64,000 bases of DNA from positions 1 through 64,000 of the forward strand of contig JBBRAW010000002.1 in assembly GCA_038206385.1 (NCBI GenBank), written 5' to 3'. The translations under genes were made by a program, and so were the position numbers. Shown here one piece after another: positions 35,856 to 45,068 of this stretch. Position 1 is the first letter of the stretch. Each line of letters begins with the position of its first letter. The notes beneath the pieces are model-generated. The model saw nothing but the letters and a program-made list of their open reading frames with translations. It was not told the DNA's origin and did no database searches. Origin of the DNA: JANXSD01 sp038206385 (lineage in GTDB: Bacteria; Bacteroidota; Bacteroidia; AKYH767-A; OLB10).

Positions 35856-37217
35856 TTATCTCACACGAACATTATCAACACGGAATGTTGTTGTGTTTGT
35901 AGTACCATCACCAACATATTTAAAGCCTACGTTTAGTGTTCCAGTAAGTCCTAAACCATTTAACGATATATCACCAGAATTTACCCAAATGTAATTTCCT
36001 GTACTTGATCCTGGTAAAGTGCAAGTAAGTTGTTGCCAAGTAGCTGTTGCAGGGTTACCAGTGTAGTTATTCGAAACCCATACTGTTAATCCATTATGCT
36101 TATAAAATGAAAGTTCTGATTTGAAACTTAAAGTATCACCTGCAGTAATATTGAATCCAGGTGTTACTAACCAACTTTCCATGTTCGCGAGACCAGATTG
36201 GTATGCGGTTACTTCTGCATATTTTTCAGTAGAAAAACTCTTTCCCAACCATTGTTTGGTTCCTATTACTGCCACATCAGTCCAACCAGGAATAGTTATT
36301 GGACTGGAAGCTGTAATTGAACTAAAATCTTCGCTAATAACTCCAGGTAACACACCACTTCCATCACCACAATATTTATTAGTCATCATAGAAAGATCTT
36401 CCAATCCTCGAATGATGAATTGTCCAGTTGTGTAAACAGAAAATATACCCACAATTGGGCCATTTTTTGATGGTGTAAGTTGTGAAGCGAAACTAGAATA
36501 TCCACTTGTATAAGCGGCTAAATTCGGAGCGGTAGTATTACATGCTAATAAGTATCTACTTTTTGATAAAAGATTTACGGCGTCTGCATATTGTTGCATT
36601 GTATCTGCAGGAGCAAATTGTACATCATTAATTTGTACTAAACGATTTTGCCATTTAAAAAGATCATTTAAATCAGAGATAGTAACAATTGATGGAACTG
36701 GTTTAAGACCCCAAACACCAGGGAAAATATGTTTAGGAATTTGTATAGATGGAATTGTTGCAGCAGAAAAAGGAACAGCTGTCATGTCAACGTAACCTCC
36801 AATCTGAATTAATCCTTTATATCCACCAATAACTAAGCCTTTCAGTTTTATAAATACTCGGCGTCCAACAGGATAGTTTCTCCAAAATTCTGATTGATCA
36901 ATACGAATAGCAATACCTGCTGTAGCATCTTCAATGATCATTGTTTTGTAAAGGTTTCCAGATTGATCATCACCAACAACTGTGGCAGCAATAATCCAAT
37001 CGTTAGAAATGGTAATGTTCCCTGAATGGTTAATAATGGAATCTTGATACATTTTTTTCAATGAATCAATGGTCATGTTAACAGTTAGGTTTGGGTCAGT
37101 ACCTGTTATCGGTGGCTCATCAAAGGACTCCTTTCGACAAGATGATAATCCAATAGCAAGAACCACTACCGTAAGTATGCTCCATGCTGTTAAATGAAAT
37201 TTTTTGCTTTGTATCAT
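35856..37217 (-). CDS. DUF5689 surface lipoprotein with a choice-of-anchor-J-like C-terminus
   Basis: 453 residues. A signal peptide ends in the lipobox GLSSC (Cys about 27). Residues about 45-270 (NWIIAATVVGDDQSGN-like start, DATAGIAIRID, YPVGRRVFIKLKGLVIGGY) fit DUF5689. Residues about 290-453 (ISEDFSS... WLVTPGFNITAGDTLSFKS... FRVDNVRVR) form a jelly-roll of choice-of-anchor-J type. It probably sits on the outer membrane as accessory to the TonB receptor encoded 21 bp upstream. The ligand is unknown. Confidence 0.85.
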   Translation of the reverse strand: MIQSKKFHLTAWSILTVVVLAIGLSSCRKESFDEPPITGTDPNLTVNMTIDSLKKMYQDSIINHSGNITISNDWIIAATVVGDDQSGNLYKTMIIEDATAGIAIRIDQSEFWRNYPVGRRVFIKLKGLVIGGYKGLIQIGGYVDMTAVPFSAATIPSIQIPKHIFPGVWGLKPVPSIVTISDLNDLFKWQNRLVQINDVQFAPADTMQQYADAVNLLSKSRYLLACNTTAPNLAAYTSGYSSFASQLTPSKNGPIVGIFSVYTTGQFIIRGLEDLSMMTNKYCGDGSGVLPGVISEDFSSITASSPITIPGWTDVAVIGTKQWLGKSFSTEKYAEVTAYQSGLANMESWLVTPGFNITAGDTLSFKSELSFYKHNGLTVWVSNNYTGNPATATWQQLTCTLPGSSTGNYIWVNSGDISLNGLGLTGTLNVGFKYVGDGTTNTTTFRVDNVRVR

Positions 37218-37238
37218 GGTTATATGTTATTTCTAATT

Positions 37239-40019
37239 TTAATTAAATCTTAGTGTAAGTCCTACAAAATAGGTTGTGCCAAAAGCATAGAAATACTTAG
37301 GCGCATATTTATTAATGTTTTTATCAGTATAGTCGAAACGTTGTTGCTCATATCCACCAGTTCTAAAATCAGTATTATTTAAAAGATTGTTAATGCTAGC
37401 ATTCAAAACAAGGAACGTTGGACGTTTCCAATTTTTAAGATAGTTGTTTAGTTTCCACGATTTTCCTGCATTAATATCCAAAGTAAATTGGCTACTTAAC
37501 TTTTCTTGCTCGATAATTCCTTTACGAATTGGATCATCTTCTGCAAGTAAAGCTACGGCTCCAACTGTTCTGCGTGAACGACTAAAGTCAGTATAAATTT
37601 TATCAAAATAATTAGCATTAATACCAGCATGCCAAAACTTTTTTGAACGATAATTTAAACCAACAGTACCACTAGTTTGAGGAGTACTTGAAATATAAAA
37701 ATTCTTAGAATAAACAGTATTATCACCAAGTAAAGCTGTAGAGTTGTCGGCAATAATAATTTCATGCTGACGTGAATTGAAATAATAATCTCCTAATGCA
37801 ATTCCAGTAGTAGCTGTAAATCCTTTTCCTAAAACTATTTCAGCACCTAACTCAAGGCCTACATAGCGTTTGTCAATATTTGACACTGCATAATTTACAA
37901 ACGTGCGATAGAATTCATCATAAAAACTTTGTACATCGGTACCATTATTCATCTGCGTAAAGAATCCCGTTAAACGAAACTTTACTCTAGGAGTACGAAC
38001 ATAATATCCCGCTTCAAGCGCTGTAACATTTTCATTATCTATGTTAGCAATTGTTGTATTTTGTGTACGTGGAGATAAAAAGGTATTCTCAAATAATGGT
38101 GCTCTAGTTTCGTAAACGCCATTCGCATAGAGATAATTTCTAGTATTTATCTTAAAAGTTAATCCTCCTTTTATAGAGTAATTATTAAATGCTTGTTTTG
38201 GGGAATCTCCGAAAGAGTTGTCTTTAAAAATACCGTTTCTGTACAATCCAGTACGATAGAAACTAGTATTACTTAAGTTGCCACCTAGATAAAAATCGAT
38301 ACGATTAAATTTAAACTGCGCTTGAATCCAAAACATCGATTTCTGTAAAGTTGCCATATAATCGTAACCAAATTTATCACCAGTATGAATAATTTCATTT
38401 GGATGATTTAAATCGTTTTGCAAGGCATCTAAATCTCCAGGATAAGCTTGCTCCGCATATTGATTGATGTTGGAATAAAAATCACCACCTAACAAATCTT
38501 TCACTCGTTTGTAATACTCCGATTGCTGATGCTGATAAGAGAATCCCGTTGTATAAACAATGTGCTCACCAACTGTAGTGTTTTTAACTGTATTGAAAGT
38601 AATTCTTTTATTATTTGCAATGCGCTCTTCCAAAACATAAGCACTTTGCTTACCAGTTTGTATGTTTCCCGCACCATCATTAACTGTCATATCCTGACCA
38701 TTTCGATTAGTAATAATCATTTTATCCCAATTGATTTGGCGTACTGACTCATCATTTCTCCAAGAATTTTCAATAGCAGCAGCGCTTGCAGAATCATCTT
38801 GGTAGCTAGGTAAATAGCGGTAATAAACTGGACTAGGGTTTGGCGCATTCAACCAATCCAAACCAGTTGTACTATTTATTCCGTATTGATATCCTAATGA
38901 GGTTTCTAAATTTGAATGCTCGTCAATTTTCCACTCATGACTTAAAATAGTAAGTGGCTGCTGTTGATGTCCAACAGATCCATTACGGATCTTGCCATTC
39001 TGATATCCCCAATTTGGATTATAATAATGTGTGCCAGCTAAATCATAAGCCTCTTCAACAACAGCAGACGAACGACCATTTTCAGTATTGGCACCTATTT
39101 GAGATAAACTAAGCGTACTATTCGGACCGAATTTTTTCTCTACCGACAAAAACCAAGACCACCCATCATAATAAGTACCTTTTACATAGCCTTCTTTAGC
39201 CCAGCGACGACTGATAGAACCAGCAAATGCCCACCCACCTTTCATAGTTCCAGTTCCATATGTTGCCATTAATCGGTTATCATAAGAACGATTGGAAGCC
39301 GCATAAGATATTTGAAATTGCTTACGCTGACGTGACGCTTTACTATCAATACTTGTAGAACCATTAAGACTACCGTATGTGTAATTTGATGAAGCTAGTC
39401 CGTATGTATTCTCACGACTATGAATTACATCGTTTAATCCACCCCAAGTGCTAAATAATGTTCTACCCGATACAAGATCTTCTACTGGAAGTCCGTTCAT
39501 ATATGAAACTTCTTCATTCTCATATCCGCGACGGCGAAAACGTGCTCCGCTGAAATTATAATTTGCAGCAATAGTAAACGGATCCCTTCCTGCTGATAAG
39601 ACCCCAGAAACACTTTGTGTTCCTTCATCTTTTAATTCAGAGTCGGAAAGTGAAACAGTAGGAATTGACTCATCCGCATCTGTACTTGCATTAAGCGCAC
39701 GCGTAAGCGACAAATAACCAGCATCAACATTTGCTGAATTGACATTCACATTAAAAACAGCACCATTTATTGCTTCAAATCCATAAGCAACAACTTCAAT
39801 AGTATAATTCCCAAATGGAACTGAATAAATTGAAAACAGTCCACTTTCGTCGGTTACTGCCGCTAAAGCTGTTCCTTTCAATACAATGGAAGCCCCTGCA
39901 ATTGGCGATTTAGTTTCATTATCAAGTAAGGACCCTTTTAAGGTGCTTGATTGGGCTGCCGCTATAAACGGAATTAGAAGTATAAGAAGGAAGCCGGTTA
40001 GTGTTACACGAAAATTCAT
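37239..40019 (-). CDS. TonB-dependent receptor with an N-terminal carboxypeptidase-like domain
   Basis: About 926 residues from the ATG at 40019; a TTG two codons earlier is less likely. A signal peptide ends near IAAAQ. A CarboxypepD-regulatory-like domain (GSLLDNETKSPIAGASIVLKG-like opening) spans about 25-105. The plug domain follows (about 115-220, FRRRGYENEEVSYMNG), then a long 22-strand-type beta-barrel ending YFVGLTLRFN. It imports a ligand energised by TonB. Pairing with a DUF5689 lipoprotein recalls SusCD-like uptake pairs, but no degradative enzyme is nearby to hint at the substrate. A consensus promoter lies 34 nt upstream. Confidence 0.9.
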   Translation of the reverse strand: MNFRVTLTGFLLILLIPFIAAAQSSTLKGSLLDNETKSPIAGASIVLKGTALAAVTDESGLFSIYSVPFGNYTIEVVAYGFEAINGAVFNVNVNSANVDAGYLSLTRALNASTDADESIPTVSLSDSELKDEGTQSVSGVLSAGRDPFTIAANYNFSGARFRRRGYENEEVSYMNGLPVEDLVSGRTLFSTWGGLNDVIHSRENTYGLASSNYTYGSLNGSTSIDSKASRQRKQFQISYAASNRSYDNRLMATYGTGTMKGGWAFAGSISRRWAKEGYVKGTYYDGWSWFLSVEKKFGPNSTLSLSQIGANTENGRSSAVVEEAYDLAGTHYYNPNWGYQNGKIRNGSVGHQQQPLTILSHEWKIDEHSNLETSLGYQYGINSTTGLDWLNAPNPSPVYYRYLPSYQDDSASAAAIENSWRNDESVRQINWDKMIITNRNGQDMTVNDGAGNIQTGKQSAYVLEERIANNKRITFNTVKNTTVGEHIVYTTGFSYQHQQSEYYKRVKDLLGGDFYSNINQYAEQAYPGDLDALQNDLNHPNEIIHTGDKFGYDYMATLQKSMFWIQAQFKFNRIDFYLGGNLSNTSFYRTGLYRNGIFKDNSFGDSPKQAFNNYSIKGGLTFKINTRNYLYANGVYETRAPLFENTFLSPRTQNTTIANIDNENVTALEAGYYVRTPRVKFRLTGFFTQMNNGTDVQSFYDEFYRTFVNYAVSNIDKRYVGLELGAEIVLGKGFTATTGIALGDYYFNSRQHEIIIADNSTALLGDNTVYSKNFYISSTPQTSGTVGLNYRSKKFWHAGINANYFDKIYTDFSRSRRTVGAVALLAEDDPIRKGIIEQEKLSSQFTLDINAGKSWKLNNYLKNWKRPTFLVLNASINNLLNNTDFRTGGYEQQRFDYTDKNINKYAPKYFYAFGTTYFVGLTLRFN

Positions 40020-40052
40020 AAGCAATGTTTCTGTGTTTTAATTTAAGGATGA

Positions 40053-40080
40053 CAAAGTTACATAATTACTTAAAGCGCAA
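40053..40080 (-). promoter_or_regulatory. Promoter of the TonB receptor and DUF5689 pair
   Basis: The minus strand reads TTG (40078-40080), a 17-nt spacer, then TAACTTTG (40053-40060), a full consensus match. Apart from this, the ~300-bp divergent gap to 40324 shows nothing else I can support. Confidence 0.65.
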
Positions 40081-40323
40081 TTGTAATAAAACACAAATTC
40101 TCATTATACTTAGGCTTATTCCTCCTAAATTTATTGAAAAAGCGTCTGATTTATAAGATTAGAAACCAATTATGAAGAAATTATAAGAAAAAATTATTTT
40201 TTATTGGATTTCCCAAGTTTTCATGGGAGATACTTGAAGGGATATTTTAATGAATTAGGATATTAACTTTGCTTTTGCTTTTAATGTTGTGAACCAATCA
40301 TAAATCAGTAAATTATTATAAAA

Positions 40324-40812
40324 ATGCTAACACTTCTACTTGTCCGTCATGCAAAATCATTACATGAGTCTTATATTAATAAAGATAGTGAACGTCATTT
40401 AGCACCACGAGGATACGAAGATGCTAGTACCTCTGCAGTTTGGTGCAAACAGGAAGGAATCTTACCTAGCTTGATGGTTAGTAGTCATGCAATAAGAGCC
40501 TACTCAACTGCCTTAATATTTGCAAATAATTTAGGGTATCACGTTAACGAAATAGTTTTAAAAGCATCAATATATAATGCAGATGTAGAAAAGTTAATGA
40601 GCGTAATAAATGAGTTCGACGATAGGTATAAATCAATCATGATGTTTGGGCACAACCCTGGGTTTACCGATCTTTTAAATACACTCTGCGGATCAACAAT
40701 CTCCGATCTTCCTACTTCATCAGTAGCAATGTTGAAAATTCCAGTAGTATCATGGTCGAAAATTAATCCTAGAAGCGCAAAACTCGAAATATTACACACG
40801 AACGAAAAATGA
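40324..40812 (+). CDS. SixA-like histidine phosphatase-superfamily protein
   Basis: 162 residues. The catalytic RHG-type motif is VRHAKS (R8-H9) at the N-terminus, and the second catalytic His is at about 110 in FGHNPGFTD. Size and motifs fit SixA, which removes phosphate from phosphohistidine of signalling proteins. Other small histidine phosphatases cannot be excluded. It is upstream of a gene group for polyphosphate synthesis and breakdown, but a 213-bp gap with its own promoter box separates them. Confidence 0.88.
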   Translation: MLTLLLVRHAKSLHESYINKDSERHLAPRGYEDASTSAVWCKQEGILPSLMVSSHAIRAYSTALIFANNLGYHVNEIVLKASIYNADVEKLMSVINEFDDRYKSIMMFGHNPGFTDLLNTLCGSTISDLPTSSVAMLKIPVVSWSKINPRSAKLEILHTNEK

Positions 40813-40933
40813 TGTCTTTATACTAAAATCAATAAAATTTAATAAACAACTTAGCATTTTATCCAAAAAGCGATCTCTTATTGATTCCATTCGTATGATT
40901 AGAACGTTTCCAATGTTAAGTTTTTGTTAGGCA

Positions 40934-40941
40934 TACTTTTG
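40934..40941 (+). promoter_or_regulatory. -7 element upstream of the H1-like gene and ppk
   Basis: TACTTTTG matches TAnnTTTG, 84 nt before the ATG at 41026. No TTG was found at 17-23 nt; TTTC at 40907-40910 is the nearest approximation. Confidence 0.45.
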
Positions 40942-41025
40942 TAACGGTCTTTTCGCAAAATTTGCAAAAAAATAAAATTCGATTTAATATCCACTTAACA
41001 TTAGCTTTATTCAATTAACACAATT

Positions 41026-41379
41026 ATGGACAAGCACTACAGAAAACAACTAGAACAACAATTAGCTTTGGCAATTGATTATTTCTTGCGTAAAACTGAT
41101 GAACAGTCGGCGGAAAAAATAACGAAACATATAAAATCTTCCTCTAAGGATCTTGCAAAGAAATTTGTAAAAGCCAAAGAAGCGATTAATAAAAAAAATG
41201 CTGTTGCTAAGGAGACTAGTATAAATGCTTCAAAGTCGAATGTTAAAACTGCAACAAAAAAATCGGTATCGCCAAAAACAAAAAGGACTACCACGCGTAA
41301 AACAAAAAAAGTTAGTGTTAAAGCGGAAAAAGCTAGTAGTGCAAAAAAAACATCGGCGAAAAAGGTTTCACGGAAATAG
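41026..41379 (+). CDS. Histone-H1-like Lys/Ala/Ser/Thr-rich basic protein
   Basis: 117 residues. The N-terminal ~60 residues form a charged helical region (QLALAIDYFLRKTDEQ... KDLAKKFVKAKEAI). The C-terminal half is a low-complexity basic tail of K, T, S and A (TATKKSVSPKTKRTTTRKTK...). Such tails occur in bacterial H1/AlgP-like nucleoid proteins. It lies 20 bp upstream of ppk on the same strand, so co-expression is likely. A basic tail could bind DNA, RNA or polyphosphate; this is inference. Confidence 0.75.
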   Translation: MDKHYRKQLEQQLALAIDYFLRKTDEQSAEKITKHIKSSSKDLAKKFVKAKEAINKKNAVAKETSINASKSNVKTATKKSVSPKTKRTTTRKTKKVSVKAEKASSAKKTSAKKVSRK

Positions 41380-41399
41380 TATTCTAAGAATTTTTAATT

Positions 41400-43454
41400 A
41401 TGAAGAAGGAAAATGTGTTGCTGATAAACCGTGATATTAGCTGGCTTGCATTTAATGATAGGGTATTGCAAGAAGCGAATGACCCTTCTGTTCCATTATT
41501 AGATAGGCTAAAGTTTCTCGGAATTGTTTCAAGTAATCGAGATGAATTTTTTCGTGTACGTGTTGCTTCTCTTAAACGATTAATTCGATTAGGAAAACGC
41601 GGCGAAGAAATTTTAGGAGAAAATCCAATTCGATTATTAGAACAAATACAAAAAATAATTTTCAAGCAACAAGATTGTTTTGATGAAAGTTATTTGCAAT
41701 TATTATCCGAACTAGAACAACAAGGAATATTTATTCTTAATGAAAAACAGTTAACTACCGATCAAGGTGTTTTTGTTCGACACTATTTTCAAGAGAAAGT
41801 ACAACCAGCATTGGTTCCAATTTTATTAGATAATGTTCGGCAATTTCCTTACTTACGTGATAAAAGTATTTATTTTTTGGTAGTATTGAAACGAAAGAAT
41901 AATAAATCACGCCATGCGCTAGTGGAAATTCCAACCGATGTAGTTTCTCGATTTCTTGTTTTGCCAACCGATAATAAATATGTTATTCTTCTTGATGATA
42001 TTATTCGCTATTGCCTAGATGATCTATTCTTTAATTTCGAATACGATCAAATAAATGCTTACACGATTAAGATGACAAGAGATGCTGAGCTGGACATTGA
42101 ACAAGATGTTACAAAAAGCTTAGTGAAGAAGGTTGCCGAAAGTGTTAAGCGTCGTAAAAAAGGTCAGCCTACAAGATTAATTTACGACGAAGCAATTCCT
42201 GAAAGTGAATTAAAATTTATTTTAAATAAAATTAATCTTGGTAAAGAAGGGCAACCTATTGCTGGTGGTCGTTATCACAATTTCGTTGACTTTATTAAAT
42301 TTCCATCACTTACAAAAGCAGATTTACGTTACAAGCCTTTAGTACAGCTTTCACATCCCGATTTAAAACCTCGAACAAGTGTACTAAAAGTAATTCGTAA
42401 GAAAGATATTCTTTTGTCGTTTCCTTATCAAAGTTATCATCACATTATCGATTTACTTCGCGAAGCATCTATCGATCCAAAAGTTAAGAGTATTCAAATA
42501 ACATTATATCGATTAGGAAATAACTCGAATGTTGTAAATACACTTATCAATGCTATTAAAAATGGAAAGCAAGTAACAGCTGTTGTTGAATTGCAAGCTC
42601 GATTTGATGAAGAAGCAAATATTCGGTGGGCAAATAAATTGCACGAGGAAGGTGCTAAAATAATTTATGGTGTACCTGGATTAAAACTGCATTCAAAATT
42701 ATTTTTAATTACGCGTACTGAACAAGGAAAAGATGTACTTTATGCACATATCGGTACAGGCAATTTCAATGAAGATACTGCTAGACTTTATTGTGATCAT
42801 AGCTTATTAACTTCCGATAAGCGAATTACTGATGAACTTTTACGGTTATTCCAATTTTATAACGATAACTATAAAACGGGAGCTTATAAAAATTTACTTG
42901 TTGCACCATTTTTTATGCGCAAGCGTTTTGTGCATCTGATAAATAAAGAAATTGAGAATGCGAAGGCTGGTAAAACAGCTTGGATGTTTTTAAAGCTGAA
43001 TAGTCTCACGGATCCAGAGTTGATAAAAAAGTTATACGAAGCAGGTCAAGCAGGAGTCAAAATTAGAATCGTAGTGCGAAGTATTTGTTCTCTCGTGCCA
43101 GGTGTTAGTGGACTAAGTGAAAATATTGAAGCTATTAGTATTGTAGATAAATTTTTAGAACATGCTCGTATATTTGTTTTTGCTGGTGATGGTGATCCAA
43201 AATATTTTTTATCATCTGGTGATTGGATGGTGCGTAATCTTGATTACCGTTCGGAAGTTGGAGTTCCAATATTAAATGCTGAATTGCAAAAGCAATTGAT
43301 GGATATTCTCGAAATACAATGGTCGGATAATACTAAGGGTCGTATCATAAACATGAAACAGGATAATAGCTATTCAATTAGAAATACAAAAACCAAATTA
43401 CGTTCTCAGGATGCTATTTATCAATATCTAAAGAAGTTGAGCGCTACAGATTAA
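41400..43454 (+). CDS. ppk1: Polyphosphate kinase 1
   Basis: 684 residues. The N-terminal domain starts NRDISWLAFNDRVLQEA, and SSNRDEFFRVRVASLKRL follows. The catalytic phosphohistidine is H431 in GLKLHSKLFLI, with GTGNFNEDTARLYCDHSL nearby and the C-terminal IVRSICSLVPG and GDWMVRNLDYRSEVGVP. It polymerises the ATP gamma-phosphate into polyphosphate. The following gene encodes the degrading exopolyphosphatase. Confidence 0.96.
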   Translation: MKKENVLLINRDISWLAFNDRVLQEANDPSVPLLDRLKFLGIVSSNRDEFFRVRVASLKRLIRLGKRGEEILGENPIRLLEQIQKIIFKQQDCFDESYLQLLSELEQQGIFILNEKQLTTDQGVFVRHYFQEKVQPALVPILLDNVRQFPYLRDKSIYFLVVLKRKNNKSRHALVEIPTDVVSRFLVLPTDNKYVILLDDIIRYCLDDLFFNFEYDQINAYTIKMTRDAELDIEQDVTKSLVKKVAESVKRRKKGQPTRLIYDEAIPESELKFILNKINLGKEGQPIAGGRYHNFVDFIKFPSLTKADLRYKPLVQLSHPDLKPRTSVLKVIRKKDILLSFPYQSYHHIIDLLREASIDPKVKSIQITLYRLGNNSNVVNTLINAIKNGKQVTAVVELQARFDEEANIRWANKLHEEGAKIIYGVPGLKLHSKLFLITRTEQGKDVLYAHIGTGNFNEDTARLYCDHSLLTSDKRITDELLRLFQFYNDNYKTGAYKNLLVAPFFMRKRFVHLINKEIENAKAGKTAWMFLKLNSLTDPELIKKLYEAGQAGVKIRIVVRSICSLVPGVSGLSENIEAISIVDKFLEHARIFVFAGDGDPKYFLSSGDWMVRNLDYRSEVGVPILNAELQKQLMDILEIQWSDNTKGRIINMKQDNSYSIRNTKTKLRSQDAIYQYLKKLSATD

Positions 43455-43518
43455 AAATAATTTATTTTGATTCGTTGTTAGTTAAAATTGTTTTACAAAA
43501 TTCACCATAGAAAAAAAC

Positions 43519-43526
43519 TAAATTTG
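43519..43526 (+). promoter_or_regulatory. Possible -7 element upstream of ppx
   Basis: TAAATTTG matches TAnnTTTG 24 nt before the ATG at 43550. The nearest TTG is 28 nt upstream, outside the usual range. Confidence 0.4.
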
Positions 43527-43549
43527 TCATACGTTTTTTGTAATTTCGT

Positions 43550-44476
43550 ATGCTATCCAAATTACAAAACGTGAGATTCGCAGCTATTGATATTGGTTCT
43601 AATGCAGTTCGTTTGTTATTGTGCAATGTGCATGAAACAGAGAATGAAGCATTTTTTAAAAAAGCGGAACTCGTTCGTATGCCAATTCGATTAGGCGAAG
43701 ATGCATTTCGTTATAAAAAAATATCCGACGAAAAAATTGAACAGCTTGCTAAATCGATGAAAGCATACAAATTGTTGATCGATGTATTTGGTGCTGTCGA
43801 TTATCATGCGTGTGCAACATCAGCGATGAGGGAAGCAACAAATTCTTCGGAGATTATTCAATACGTTAAAGAGTATAGTGGAATTGAAATTGAATTGATT
43901 GATGGAAAAACGGAAGCACAAATAATTTATTCGAATCATATTGCCGAGCACCTTGAGCTTGATAAAGCATATCTCTATATTGATGTTGGTGGAGGAAGTA
44001 CCGAGCTAACAGTTTTTGCAGATAATCACATTGTAACTTCGCAATCATTCAATATTGGAACAATCCGAATGTTGCATGATCAATTAAGTAAGGAAGTATG
44101 GAATGGCTTTAAAGATTGGATTCGAGAAAACACCAAAAATTATACTGACTTAACAGCAATCGGTTCTGGTGGAAATGTAAATAAACTTTTTAAGATGGCT
44201 GATCGTAAAGAGAACAAACCAATTTCTCAATTACGTTTACGTGAAATTTACGAGTTCTTAAAACAATATTCTATTGAAGAAAGAATCACTCAGCTCGGAT
44301 TAAATCCCGATCGTGCCGATGTAATCATGCCCGCAGCAAAAATTTTTCTCTCGATAATGAAAATTGCAACGATCGATAAAATGATCGTTCCTCAAATAGG
44401 ACTCTCCGATGGAATAATTCATCTTCTCTACGAAAAACATCGCGCCATGCCCGAAATTAATTTCGAAAAAATCTAG
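43550..44476 (+). CDS. ppx: Exopolyphosphatase / guanosine pentaphosphatase (Ppx/GppA)
   Basis: 308 residues, the short Ppx/GppA form with the two actin-like domains only. AAIDIGSNAVRLLL is the first phosphate motif, CATSAMREATNS the conserved middle segment, and YIDVGGGSTELTVF the second motif. GSGGNVNKLF and PQIGLSDGIIHLLY follow. It releases phosphate from polyphosphate or hydrolyses pppGpp, and pairs with ppk1 95 bp upstream. Confidence 0.93.
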   Translation: MLSKLQNVRFAAIDIGSNAVRLLLCNVHETENEAFFKKAELVRMPIRLGEDAFRYKKISDEKIEQLAKSMKAYKLLIDVFGAVDYHACATSAMREATNSSEIIQYVKEYSGIEIELIDGKTEAQIIYSNHIAEHLELDKAYLYIDVGGGSTELTVFADNHIVTSQSFNIGTIRMLHDQLSKEVWNGFKDWIRENTKNYTDLTAIGSGGNVNKLFKMADRKENKPISQLRLREIYEFLKQYSIEERITQLGLNPDRADVIMPAAKIFLSIMKIATIDKMIVPQIGLSDGIIHLLYEKHRAMPEINFEKI

Positions 44477-44517
44477 ATTTTTTTTCACAGATTTCCAATT
44501 GAATGGCAAACATAAAA

Positions 44518-45060
44518 ATTCAGGCCTCCCTAAATATGTTCGGGTTTCCAAAATTAATTCTGGCCTCCCCTTCGCCTTCGGACTTTTAATTTACGATATC
44601 TAAATGGATTTTATTTCCAAGTGAAAAATTATACATAACCACGTGCGGCTGCGGTCAAGCTAAAATAAATTACCCCGAAGGGGCCACGAGGTGGAAAATT
44701 AAGAATTAAAAATTATCCCGAAGGGACCACTATTTGGCGAATTAAGTTGGACAAGAGATATTTGAGTATAACCCAGTAAGTGCAGGGGCGATCCAACGAA
44801 AAGTGCGAAGTGATCATTCGTGTACCGATGAAGTGAGATAATAGCAATGCAGATTTGGGCTTTTCTTAATGATGAAAAATAGTTGCACTATGATGAATGA
44901 TCGCTTGGTTTTCGTTGGTGTGCTTTTCTTTGGTTACTTTCTTTTGCACACCAAAAGAAAGTGACAGAACAAAATAGGATAACGATTATTTATTTTCCAC
45001 TTATCAAAATCGAAAAACGAAATTAAAAAAACATCTTAAAAACGAAATTCAAAAATATAA
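44518..45060 (+). repeat. Dispersed structured non-coding element, copy 2
   Basis: The 592-bp gap between convergent ppx and the SprT-like gene holds this copy and no credible ORF. Blocks shared with copy 1, in order, are ATTCAGGCCTCCCTAAAT (44518), GTGCGGCTG-GGTCAAGC (44643), ACCGATGAAG (44823), GCTTTTCTTTGGTT (44922) and GATAACGATTATTTATTT (44979). Unlike copy 1, about 130 bp with two CCCGAAGGG-CCAC motifs (44674-44687 and 44717-44730) sit between the GGTCAAGC block and the stem, and only one tail unit is present. Confidence 0.75.
44793..44965 (+). ncRNA. Predicted structured core of element copy 2
   Basis: Stem A pairs 44793-44802 with 44909-44918 (10 bp, perfect). The internal loop is GTGCG (44803-44807) opposite GG (44907-44908). 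Stem B pairs 44808-44819 with 44895-44906 (12 bp, one G-U) around a 75-nt loop. A 14-nt linker leads to the hairpin 44933-44946 / 44952-44965 (14 bp, one G-U) with loop CACAC. The layout equals copy 1, but the stem sequences are unrelated. Confidence 0.6.
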
Positions 45061-45068
45061 TCAAGAAA

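Noticed and set aside
41079..41294. 71-codon ORF opposite the H1-like gene
   Set aside because: It is the antisense of a Lys-rich low-complexity coding region, giving a meaningless hydrophobic shadow.
44643..44965. Group II intron or retron
   Set aside because: GTGCG-like text appears, but there is no domain V, no reverse transcriptase gene and no msr/msd layout that I can find.
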